64,000 bases of DNA from Laguncularia racemosa. Taxonomy: Eukaryota > Streptophyta > Magnoliopsida > Myrtales > Combretaceae. The notes beneath the pieces are model-generated. The model was not told where the DNA came from, did no database searches, and saw nothing but the letters and a program-made list of their open reading frames with translations. A program made the translations under genes and the position numbers. The stretch's first letter is position 1. Every line of letters starts with the position of its first letter. The stretch covers positions 186,001 through 250,000 of the forward strand of contig JBBMOL010000374.1 of NCBI GenBank assembly GCA_037954665.1, in the 5' to 3' direction. Positions 20,829 to 30,987 of this stretch are shown here, piece after piece.

Positions 20829-23050
20829 TGATAGGAATCAAAATGTGACAAAACCAATCATTAGGAAAAGAACCAAAGGATTTCAAATCTTGGCAATGAG
20901 GGCCCATTTTGAGCAAATCGACCTAGAAATTATTTGTCTACTAACCTCTTTTCTCTTATTCATGTATTGTATATTCCAACAGGAATACTTATCATGCTTT
21001 ACAAGGCGATAGACAAACTCACCCAGACTGATGTGCCTAAAACCAAGATTAAGCACATGCAAATGAACCAGAGAAACAACTTCAATTCCAGTTCAACAAG
21101 CTAGGAAATTGTGTGAATCCGTGGTGAAAATGCAATAAGTTCCGAATGCTCAATTGTTGCAATTCAATTCCTCAAAGATAATTTCTTCAATATACAATAA
21201 TTCACAAATGAGTTCCACGTGAAATACATCAAGATGAACAAGAACCAATTCCGTAAATCTCCCTTCCCACAATATCCAATTCATGGTTCAAAATGATAAA
21301 CAATTGTTGATGGTGAATCACAAGTATGATAATTACTCAAAATAAACACAATAATTCGAATTGATACCAATTCAAATCTGACCAAGAAATGTTCTAATCT
21401 AACCCTAGATATTACATACTAGAGAAGAAAAAGAAACACAACAATTAGAAATTGATATGACTCACAATTTCAATTGTTGCATTTGCCATAATCTCAAATC
21501 TTGGGATTGAAATTGATAAGAGGAAATTGAACTAGAGAAACCCTAAGATCTCTCACGAAAATGTGATTTTCTAATATGAAAATTTGGCCTCCTCAAACCT
21601 TACTATAAGCAAGTATTTATATTTGCTCTCTTTAGGGTTAGAAAATGCACAAAATTACAACTATGCCACTTTTAACGTGGCCGGTCCTAAATGGAAATTA
21701 CAATCAAAATGAAAGTGTCCCAAAAGAAAATACAACATAAAATAGTCCATAGAACAATTACAAAGTATAAAAATATCATAAATCTTCATGAGCTAATGCT
21801 TCGAAATGGAAACAATCGCAATGGGCCTTTGAATGCAAATTTGATGATGTCTTGTAGCCATCAACTAGTGTAGGACATGTTGGCATCCCATGGATACCTG
21901 TAAGATTATTTCTCAAATACTTATTAGATAAAAGAAATGAAGTAAAATATGAGCGATTTGGATCATCATCCAAATCCAGTTCTGAAAGTATAGACAGTGT
22001 CAGAAAATTTCCCATCATAGACTCAGCTTGTGAGTTATCCATGGATCGACCTAAACCGGTGATGAGCTGGGCCGACGAATCCTATTAAAGAATTAGCATG
22101 TTGAAGACTATTTTTACTTGTAATTTATTTTCTTTGGACTATTTATGTTGTAAGTTTTTGGGAAGCTTTTTATTTGGTTGTAATTGAGTTTTAGGACCGA
22201 CCATCCTAAAAGTGACATAGTTATAATTTTGTGGACTTTTTAACCCTAAAGGGAACAAGTATAAATACTTGCTTAAGTAGGGTTTTAAGGAAGTTAGAGA
22301 ATTTTTCATAATAGAACTTCACTTTTACATGAGAGGGTTAGGGTTTATTCCTAATTCAATTGCTCTTATCAATTTCAAATCTCAATTTGAGGTTGTAGCG
22401 AGTGGCTTCAAGGTTAATTTATGAGTAATATCAAATTTACTTTGTTGCAATTTGCTTTCTTCTCTAGTGTGTAGTATCTAGGGTTGAATTGGATGTTTTA
22501 TTGACCAAATTTGATTGCATTTATAATCAAATTCTTGTTGCTTAATTGATTGGTTTTAGCCTTAGTTTTAACCTTCAATTTAGCATCATTTTGAACTATG
22601 AATCATTTTGTTGGGAAAGTGGATCACAGAATTGGATCTTATTGTTCTTGTGTGTAATTCACGTGGAATTACTTGTGATTGTTGTTATATTAGAGGAAAT
22701 TATCATTTTTAAATTGTTAATTGCAACTTTGAGCTTTCGGATTTCATTGCATCTCCATTAGGGTTCACACAAATTCTACTAGTTTGAAGAGAGATTGGTT
22801 TAGTGCATTTGAGGTTTATAATTTACACCAATTGCATGTGCTTAACCCCTAATTTAGGCACATCATATTTGGTATCAAGCTGCACATGCTTGGTTCATTT
22901 CAATATTGATCATGTGGTGTTGTGGAATTGGTTATAGATCTTGAGAATTGATACCATTGTTAATGTGATTGGAAGCTAGTTTGATTGACATTGTTTGATT
23001 GTCTTTCAAATTGGTTTTGCATGTGCTTAATCTTGATTTTAGGCACATCA
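20829..23050 (+). repeat. Element D 3' LTR, interrupted by solo LTR G
   Basis: Two parts, 20,829-21,028 and 22,018-23,050, together match 2546-3774. It ends TTTTAGGCACATCA followed by the TSD cttcc. TATA box at 22,260-22,267. Like the 5' LTR it contains an internal LTR-end/PBS copy near 22,850-22,885. Confidence 0.85.
21029..22017 (-). mobile_element. Solo LTR G, D/E-family, inserted in inverted orientation
   Basis: 989 bp, TGATGTGCCTAAAACC...TTTCCCATCA; flanked by cagac (21,024-21,028) and tagac (22,018-22,022), a 5-bp TSD with one mismatch. It is an LTR of the E-like family read on the minus strand (same termini TGATGGGAAA / GGCACATCA, same 'ggatgccaacatgtcc' region). TATA-like tatttata at 21,614-21,621. 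It lies head-to-head with the D 3' LTR. Confidence 0.85.
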
Positions 23051-23420
23051 CTTCCCTAGAGAATGTAGGAAAATCCAATTTAGTTGATTTAGCTAGTGAT
23101 TGATAGGTTAATTCTTCATTTAGGAATTGATTCCTTTCCTTTGGTGGCACATCCTTTAGTACACTACTATTCTCTCTAGAATGTGGTGCAAGGTAATCAT
23201 TGCTACTTCTAGTATTGACATTGCTTGGCACTTTCTTTTGCAGGTCTAGTAGCATAGCTCCGTATTTTTCTAGAGTAGATTGTTGCACTTAAACATTTCT
23301 TTGAAGAGCTAAACCAATTTGCTTTTTTAATCCATGAGCAATTCCTTCAAGGACTCTTCCATCTTCTCTGCTTCTCTAGTCTTGACCATCCACCTAGAAG
23401 AGCTCTAGCACCCATTGGTG
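23051..23420 (-). pseudogene. Element I: gag N-terminus
   Basis: The minus strand 23,288-23,060 reads a polar N-terminal region and then 'LAKSTKLDFPTFSRE', the familiar 'xKLDFPxFxG' start of the gypsy gag core. It breaks at the cttcc insertion site of element D and continues at 2545 on the other side. It is open for about 76 codons but has no stop-free continuation. Confidence 0.7.
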
Positions 23421-23493
23421 TGTGGACATCTAGCATAATGTAAATTTAGTTATTTTCATGATGAAGAGTCGAGAGCATTGCTCTCAATATAGA

Positions 23494-23509
23494 GCTAGCT
23501 CGGATACAA
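23494..23509 (-). other. Element I probable primer-binding site
   Basis: Sense TTGTATCCGAGCTAGC, a degenerate tRNA-iMet-type site (compare TGGTATCAGAGC), 6 bp from a TG...-type LTR end at 23,515. Confidence 0.5.
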
Positions 23510-23514
23510 GCTAT

Positions 23515-24052
23515 TGGGGAAAATAATGTTTGTATATTTCATTCATTTTTTTAGTCACCCCTTAGATATATAAAGTGACATTGGTAAATAGTTACAACTA
23601 TAAGATTCTCCATTTCAAATATAATAGAAAAGTGACGTAATTATAAACATGTGCTAATCTGGCAAAAGAAAATACTAAAAGTTATTATCCTTATAGGTCT
23701 ACAGTCACTTAGGCTAAGTGGCCGTCATAAGGAATGTGCTTGTTAATATCAAGGCCCAAGGCTTAGCCCTACCAATAAATCTTCTCAACCACATTAAAAT
23801 TAGTTTGCTATTTGAACTCTTCTCTTACTAACATGTCTTGCACATAACTACTCTCAATTCCATCCTCAAACTTATTTACAAGTCCTAATTTTTTCCTTAA
23901 GCGTACATCACTTTTATTGTTCTTGTCATTGTTTATTTATTTTTCTTTCTTTTCTTTTTCTTCATACACTATCTTGTGATCTTAATTCTTAACACTTAAT
24001 TTCCGTACTTCTTGTAGGTGCACTTTTGGAGTGGCTGTGGTGTCAAACAACA
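23515..24052 (-). repeat. Element I probable 5' LTR
   Basis: The region next to the PBS starts TGGGGAAAATAATG (sense end CCCCA). A plausible other end is ...gtgtcaaacaaca at 24,052. The matching 3' LTR would lie left of the window, so length and right boundary are guesses. Confidence 0.4.
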
Positions 24053-24481
24053 CAATAGGTTATTTGTGATTAGTAGTCATGACGGACTTTTTTTCCCGCA
24101 TTGCTGATTAAGAATAGATGAGAGAAGGATTTGCTCATCCTCATCATAGCAATAGTACAACATTACAACTCATGATCAATGGTGTGGAGAAAGTAAGAGT
24201 AACACTCTTAAATATTATAATTTAAAAAAATTACATAAATATTTTATCCAAAAGAATTATTCCTAAAATAGTTTTCAAAGGCACGAATGTGGTTTGCAAC
24301 TTTAGTAAAAAAAAAAATTAATACCAAAAGCGTAGACTAGGTCTGCACCTTTAGTATAATTATAGTGAGGAATATTTTTTTTTTTACGATGATAAAATCC
24401 TGCAAACCTATACTGTATACCTATAAAATTAGTATAAAGTAACACTGCAAACTTATAAAAGTAATATAGTAAAATTACATA
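24053..24481. other. AT-rich DNA of unknown origin left of A2
   Basis: No gene seen. A loosely repeated word 'tgcaa(a)cctatac / ctgcacctttagtata / ttgcaactttagtaa' occurs four times between 24,290 and 24,460. This and 51,857-52,190 were contiguous before A2 inserted. Confidence 0.4.
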
Positions 24482-24486
24482 GTATC

Positions 24487-25258
24487 TGATACGAACCACG
24501 TCCACCTGTGACGAAACCCTATACCAATACGTTTAGAATTGCAACCCAAGATGCCAAATAATCGAAGTGGAAACCGCGACCCATTGCCTATAGATGAGGC
24601 AAGAACCTTGGTATATTCTGTTGACACCACAATCGGGATGAAAGACTGATTGATAAGTCAGATTAGAACGCCATGGAAAAGATCGATAAGTTCAAGAGAA
24701 GTCCTTTGGAGAACTAAGACAGGAATACTCTCAAATTGTATTAATCAATGTTGTATGTAAGTTCTATGTTCTGTTTTTCCAACCCTAATAGCTATTAATA
24801 GGGTTTACAGCTCATAAAGGAAAAAGCCCAAAACAACATAACATAATAAAGTTGCGGAAAAAATAACAAACAGGCAATGTACGCCGGTGGCATAGCAGGC
24901 GGCATAGTAGCCGGCGTAGGATGTACGCCGGGTATAAACGCCGGCAGCGTAGTAGACGGTGTGGTCCCTCTATCGCGCTCTAATTGCAACACCGGTTCAA
25001 GGCCGGTAGCGTTTAAGCCAGCGTTGTCAAGGCCGACAGCTTTGACCTCCTATGCTTTGATCTCTTTGAATGACTTATACAAATGCAAGTTCATTCTCAT
25101 GGTTGCTCCAATCTTTTCCGGTTTCTTAGATATCCCTTATCAGCCCGTTAAGTGCTTCCTTGAATCGTTTCGCTCAAGTTCTTATGATCGGTCCAGGTGG
25201 CACTTCAAGAGGATCCACATTCCACCTTATAACCTGACTCCCATCATGGCTTTCATCA
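24487..25258 (-). repeat. A2 3' LTR (left)
   Basis: 772 bp. TGATACGAACC...GGCTTTCATCA on the plus strand; sense start TGATGAAAGCCATGATGGG. A GGCCGGC/ACGCCGG-rich cluster lies at 24,880-25,045 and a TATA-like tattaata at 24,793-24,800. The first 230 bp (sense) are also the 3' end of pol. Confidence 0.92.
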
Positions 25259-26394
25259 TTCCCCTCCTCTTGAAAAGGATTTGTCCTCAAATCATCGCCT
25301 ACATCAAAAGGACTCAGATCAGTAACGTTAAAAGTAGCACTTACTTGATACTCACCTGGCAAATCTAACTTGTAGGCATTATCGTTGATGCGCTCAAGAA
25401 TTTGAAATGGTCCATCGCCTTTAGGAAGTAATTTAGATCGACGCTGCACAGGAAACCGCTCTTTGCGCATGTGAACCCAAACCCAGTCTCCAGGTTCAAA
25501 GACAGCTTTTCGACGACCCTTGTTGGCTTGTTTCACATACTGTTCTATCCTCTGCTCAATGTTGAGCCTTGCCTTCTCATGGAGCTGTTTAACAAATTCC
25601 GCTTTCTTCTGACCATCTAGATTAACATACTCAAAAATAGGAAGAGGTGATAAATCCAAAGGAGTTAGTGGATTAAAACCATACACAATTTCAAAAGGAG
25701 TAAACTTAGTAGCATAATGCATTGTGCGATTATAAGCAAATTCAACATGCGGCAAACAATCCTCCCAACTTTTAATGTTCTTTTTAATGACAGCCCTTAA
25801 CAAAGTAGATAAAGTTCGATTTACTACCTCAGTTTGACCATCAATCTGTAGATGACAAGTAGTAGAGAACAATAACTTAGTTCCTAACTTAGTCCACAGG
25901 GTCTTCCAGAAGTAGCTCAAGAACTTAGCATCCCAATCCAATACGATTGTTCTAGGCATACCATACAATCTCACAACTTCCCTAAAGAACAAATTAGCAA
26001 TATAGCAAGCATCGTCTGTTTTGTGGCAAGGAATGAAATGTGCCATCTTAGAAAACCTATCCACGACTACAAAAATAGAGTCTCTACCATACCTAGACCT
26101 GGGTAATCCTAACAAAAAATCCATGGAAATCTCTACCCAAGGCTCATGAGGAATTGGAAGTGGGGTATAAAGTCCATGAGGTTGGACCCTAAATTTTGCT
26201 TGTTTACAAGTGACACATTGCTCACAAATCCTCTCAACGTCTCGTTTCATGTGAGGCCAATAAAAGTGTTCTTGCAAAACTCCCAAGGTTTTAGCTACTC
26301 TAAAATTCCCCATTAATCCTCCTCCATGAGACTCCCTCACTAATAACTCCCTTAAAGAACAATTGGGAATGCAAAGTTTATTCTCCCTAAACAA
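25174..26394 (-). pseudogene. A2 integrase
   Basis: A 406-codon open frame that holds a complete-looking integrase. Zinc-binding residues H23, H43, C60, C63 ('ESHGGGLMGNF...EHFYWPHMKRDVERICEQCVTCKQAK'); catalytic D92 (ISMDFLLGLP), D153 (VLDWDAKFLSYFW) and E189 (DGQTEVVNRTL). A GPF/Y module follows ('KGDGPFQILERINDNAYKLDLP', 'ATFNVTDLSPF'). The frame enters the LTR at 25,258 and stops at a TGA at 25,174 where the right-hand LTR still has CGA. The frame is shared with the RT upstream but is separated from it by stops near 26,465 and 26,651. Its N-terminal boundary is therefore not a true start. Confidence 0.92.
25259..25272 (-). other. A2 polypurine tract
   Basis: Sense CAAGAGGAGGGGAA directly before the LTR start TGATGAAAGCC. 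Confidence 0.8.
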
Positions 26395-26880
26395 GAATCC
26401 CTCATGCTTATAAAATTTACCATGACCACTCTTCTCACAGTGAATATACTCTTCACAAAATTCTCAGTCAGCAGTATACAATTCTTTAATATGCACAAAA
26501 CCAAGCAGTCTAGAACTAAGAGTAGAGATAAGAGCATACCTTCTAAAAAGTGCGTCAGCAACAACATTTTCTTTACCTTGCTTGTAGTGGATGACATAGG
26601 GAAATGTTTCGATAAACTCCACCCAACGAGCATGCCTTTTGTTCAGCTTATGTTATCCCTTCAAATACTTCAAGGATTCATGATCAGTGTGGATCACAAA
26701 CTCTTTTGGCTAAAGATAGTGTTGCCAAGTCTCCAAAGCTTGAACTAATGCATATAACTCCTTGTCATAAGTAGGGTAGTTCAAGGTTACCCCACTTAGC
26801 TTCTCACTAAAGAATGCAATTGGTCTCTTCTCTTACATGAGAACTGCTCCAATACCTATTCCTAAAGCATTACACTCAAT
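26395..26880 (-). pseudogene. A2 RNase H
   Basis: 'FEIECNALGIGIGAVLM' (26,833-26,885), 'EKLSGVTLNYPTYDKELYALVQALETWQHYL', 'FVIHTDHESLKYLKG' and 'RWVEFIETFPYVIHYKQGKENVVADAL' are in the order expected. The first catalytic residue is changed from D to N (usual ECDAS, here ECNAL). Stops at about 26,833, 26,651 and 26,465. Confidence 0.88.
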
Positions 26881-27700
26881 CTCAAAAGTTTTAGAGAAAT
26901 CAGGTAAAGCCAGTAGTGGCGCATGAGTAAACTTATTTTTAAGCGTCTGAAAGGCCTTCTCTTGTTGCTCTCCCCAATTGAACCCCACTTTCTTCTTGAT
27001 TACTTCAGTAAGTGGTGCTACAATGGTGCTGAAATCCTTCACAAACCTCCTATAAAAACTCGCTAGTCCATGGAAACTCTGAACATTACTTACATTAGTT
27101 GGACTAGGCCATTCTTGGATCGCACGAATCTTCTCTTCATCAACCTGTATTCCCTGTGCACTAACAATAAAACCAAGAAACACAAGTTTGTCTGTGCAAA
27201 AAGTGCACTTTTTGAGGTTAGCATATAATTGCTCCTTTTGAAGTACTTCTAAAACAACCCTCAAATGAATCATATGGTCTTCCAAACTCTTTCTGTAAAT
27301 GAGGATATCATCAAAATAAACTACCACAAATTCGCCAATAAAAGTCCTCAAAACATGGTCCACAAGTCTCATGAAAGTACTAGGTGCGTTAGTTAAACCA
27401 AAAGGCATTACTAACCACTCATATAATCCATATTTTGTCTTAAATGCGGTTTTCCATTCATCACCTTCTTTCATTCTAATTTGGTGATATCCACTTTTCA
27501 AATCAATTTTGGAAAAGACACTAGACCCATGTAACTCATCTAACATGTCATCTAAGCGATGAATGGGATGACGATACTTTACCGTGATGTTGTTGATGGC
27601 TCAGCAATCAACACACATTCTCCACGACCCATCCTTCTTAGGCACCAAAATCATAGGCACTGCACATGGGCTCATGCTTTCTCTCACGTACTCCTTCTCC
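26881..27700 (-). pseudogene. A2 reverse transcriptase
   Basis: Motifs in order: 'WRMCVDC', a TGA (27,601-27,603), 'AINNITVKYRHPIHRLDDMLDELHG', 'VFSKIDLKSGYHQIRM', 'VMPFGLTNAPSTFMRL', catalytic YFDD (codons 27,307-27,318), 'CTFCTDKLVFLGFIVSAQGIQVD' and 'FYRRFVKDFSTIVAPLTE'. The active site is intact. The only stop inside RT is the TGA, and A3 carries a TGA at the same codon. Family role: cDNA synthesis from a tRNA-iMet primer. Confidence 0.93.
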
Positions 27701-28366
27701 ATCAACTCATTAACTTGCCTTTGAAGTTCCTTTATCTCCTCTGGATTACTCCTATAAGCTGGCTTGTTTGGAATAGATGCTCCAGGTACAAGGTCAATCT
27801 GGTGCTCAATACCACGAATAGGTGGTAACCCCTTTGGAGTCTCCTTAGGAAAGACATCTTCAAAGTTCTGCATAATAGACACAACCACACTAGGCAAAGA
27901 GTTAAGAAGTTCGTTAGTTTTAAAACATGTTTCCTTAAAAACCAGCAACAATATGGGTTGCTTCATTACTAGCGCTCTCTTCACTACACTCACTCTTACC
28001 ACATAACTCTCCTTTTGCAAGGCTGCACTCTCTTTTTCACTCACCACCAAAGTTAATCCCCCCTTAACTTGGCCTCTCACACTCTTTCCATCCTTCCTCT
28101 CTTTTTCCTTTTGATATTGACTTTTGTGTTCCTTTTCTTTTCCTATGTCTTTTGCTCTCTCAATCTCCCTCTGTTTTTCACTCACCTTATATTTTTCAAA
28201 AGATTGCTGTAGCTACAACTGATTCTCATACACCTATTTAGGTGTTAAGGGTTTAAGATTATAGCTTTTTCCATGGTGAACAAGTGTATACTTGTTAGAA
28301 AAGCCATCATGAACAACCTTCCTGTCAAACTGCCATGGCCTCCTCAACAACACATGACAAGCCTGC
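27701..28366 (-). pseudogene. A2 protease C-terminus and protease-RT linker
   Basis: Starts in sense at the C insertion site with 'HVLLRRPWQFDRKVVHDGFSNKYTLVHHGKS', the second half of the protease (flap motif LLxRP instead of LLGRP). A highly charged K/E-rich linker (28,185-28,060) leads to 'NFEDVFPKETPKGLPPIRGIEHQIDLVPGASIPNKPAYRSNPEE', the conserved entry to gypsy RT. Confidence 0.88.
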
Positions 28367-29877
28367 TGATGTACGATCTGACCGTTCTAACAAGTTAAAC
28401 CCTATACTCAATCCTAGCTTACGATCAGTTCTTAGGCAAGTATACCTATCAATTAGCAGTATAGCATAGGAGTACAGGTATCGATCCCATGAAGACTTAT
28501 AAGTACTAGTAGTAACGATTATCCTACTATTTAACTTCTCACTATTGATGATCTCAATTATCCTAATTATTGCTTAAATCTGAAAGATACGAATAAAATG
28601 AATAAAGTAAATAAATTCAAACACTCCCTTAATTAATTCGATGATCTAAACATACCCTACCCAAGATCCACCCCTAATTCTCATGCAACTTGTATTCAAT
28701 TCAAAACATTCCAATGATTAATACCCAATCTCTGATCAGCGGAGTTTCTTACACTAAATTAGGGTCTTTCTCAAGATCAATAATCTCTAATCCTAATTAA
28801 GTCAATTAAGATCTCTCTTTAATTAACATAATTAAGATTACAATAAAATCCTAGGACTCTCAATTGAACTAGACCACAATGACCTTGTTCAATACAGAAA
28901 ACCTCTTATAACCTACCTCTAGGATTACAAGGGGTCTTATTATTCATGCTAGATCTACTCTATTAAATGATTTCTCAATCTTAATAACAGAGATCTAATC
29001 CCATCCTAATAGTGCGCACATATCAAGATGAATAAACTATGATTGCAACATGAATAAACTCAAAGAGTAGAATTAATTATTGAACATCAACAATTCTGTT
29101 ACATGACAATCAGGGGTTTCTCAAGGGATCAGGTATGAAACAATTAGCTACTGATGAATCTAATAAAAAGAACAGAACAGAAATTAATTGAATCCATAAG
29201 GAAAATTCAAACACGAAATATCTTAGCTTCAAATCCGAAAACTATTCTGGCAACAACTTCTCTTCTTTAGGGTTTCTCTTGTTCCTCCCCTTTCTCTCCT
29301 TAGGGTTGTTCTATTTATACTTCCTAAGGAATGGCCAAGCATCTTCAGTTGGAAAGATATGACAGTATCTTTCCTTTTCCAAGTGAATCTCAACAAGTGA
29401 GTAAGAGTCGCCTGACACGCCCAACAACACGGCCAGATTTCAAACCGTGTCTCCCTCTGATTGATAATATGTAATTCCTCATTCTTGTTCAGTGTTTGGC
29501 ACGACTAGAAATACGACTAGATTATAAACCGTGCCAAGTACTGGAGCTTTCCATGTCTTCACAACGTCTGCCGCGGCTTCAAGCACACCCATATCACAAG
29601 CCATGCTTCCTTTCCAAGTGACAACTTTCATCTTCAGGTGTGCCCACGGTTCATGACACGGGTGTGGCTTTCCCTGTGTTGTCCATAAGTAGCTTTAACT
29701 TGATCTTTTAAGCTTCAATCATACTCCTTTTGTTATCTTTCTCCTTCTCTTTGGTATTATACCCTGAAACTGATATATTTATCTGTTAAATACCGAATCC
29801 GCATTGATTTTATTTAAAAGACTACACAAATTCATCATTAACGCCCATGATTTACAAGGGTTAATTTACTCTTATCA
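28367..29877 (-). repeat. Athila C 3' LTR (left)
   Basis: 1511 bp, TGATGTACGATC...ACTCTTATCA. tatttata at 29,312-29,319 is the TATA box on the minus strand; CACGGC words cluster upstream in sense at about 29,413-29,660. Confidence 0.92.
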
Positions 29878-29892
29878 AATTTCCCCACACTT
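29878..29892 (-). other. Athila C polypurine tract
   Basis: Sense AAGTGTGGGGAAATT beside the 3' LTR; Athila-type. Confidence 0.8.
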
Positions 29893-29978
29893 AAGCTTTT
29901 GTTTGTCCTCATGCAAACACGGATTACAAAAAACCTAAAGGAAAAGTTCTCATAAGTTCCAGCAATCGAGAAGATATT

Positions 29979-30987
29979 TGATGTGCCTAACCACTCTTAA
30001 AAGCACATCCAAAAGACTTAAGAAAAGATATCTCAAGTCTAGGCAAAATCGGATCCAAAAATGGCACTTTTCAAATGAACCCGAATGTTGAAATGATGAA
30101 ATTCAATCAACTAATAATATAATCAGAATACCCCAAAGAAAATGCCTTCTAATAACACTCTAATGTCATATAATCCATGCAAATTAAGCCTCAATTTGAC
30201 AAAAAAAAACCGTAAAGTAAGATTCCTTTCCCAATGGTGAAAATCACGTTTTCAAGTGTAACTTTCAATGATGATCCCAAATCAAATGATAAGTACTTCA
30301 ATTAAACACAAGAATTAGTGTACAATAAGATGTAAATCTGACCAAGAACTATCTCAAATCAACCGTAGATACAACACACTAGAGAAGAAAAGAAATCACA
30401 ACAAAATGAAATTGATATAACTCACAATTTCAAGATGTTGCACTCGCCACAATTTCAAGTCTTGGAATTGAAATTGATAAGAGTTGGAACCAAGGTATGA
30501 ACCCTAATTCACACGTGAAAAGAGGTGTATGTTCTACAAAAATAATCTCCCCTAAACCCTCTCTTAAGCAAGTATTTATACTTGCTACTTCTAGGGTTAA
30601 AAAGTGCTCAAAATTACAAGTTTGCCACTTTTAAGATGGCTAGCCCTAAATGAAAATTACATGGAAATAAAAGTGTCGTAAAACCAAAATACAACCAAAA
30701 TAGTTCAATAAACATTTACAAGATACAAAATAACATAAATCTTCATGATCCAAAGCCTCAGAATAGAGAACAATCGCAGCAGGCCTTTGATTGTTTCCCA
30801 GAAAAATGTTCTGTGTCCAACTGAAGTTGTAGGACATTTTGGCATCCCATGGAGAAATATAATTGTACCTGTAAGATTATTCTCAAAGTTTATTAGAAAT
30901 AAAGACATAAGAGAAAATATGAGCAATTTGGTCAATCATCCAAATTGGGTTCTGAAGAGGTTGACAGTGCCAGAATTTTTCCCATCA
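29979..30987 (-). repeat. Element E LTR 1 (outer left, sense 3' LTR)
   Basis: 1009 bp, TGATGTGCCTAACC...TTTTTCCCATCA. It differs from LTRs 2 and 3 at more than a dozen sites and one indel. TATA tatttata at 30,573-30,580; end hairpin gatgtgc/gcacatc at 29,980-30,009. Confidence 0.93.

Larger units (their letters stand above)
2546..23050 (+). mobile_element. Element D: non-autonomous gypsy-type LTR element (LARD-like), TSD cttcc, heavily nested
   Basis: Both LTRs begin TGATAGGAATCAAAA; the right one ends GGCACATCA, the left one GGCACATTA. The 5-bp repeat cttcc flanks the whole unit at 2541-2545 and 23,051-23,055. After removing inserted elements B, F and G, the internal region is only about 2.7 kb: a long non-coding leader, a protease-like fragment, a run of degenerate repeats, and a short match to the pol C-terminus before the 3' LTR. 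There is no capsid, RT or integrase. The TSD sits inside element I gag. Related to E, G and H (shared protease sequence, LTR ends and PBS). Seen: boundaries and content. Inferred: mobilised in trans before it decayed. Confidence 0.85.

Noticed and set aside
22546..22761. 71-codon plus-strand frame
   Set aside because: Lies in the D 3' LTR; the matching region of the 5' LTR does not keep the frame.
25174..28200. Endogenous pararetrovirus (caulimovirus-like) sequence
   Set aside because: An integrase with HHCC and DDE, LTRs, TSDs and PPT are present, which caulimoviruses lack.
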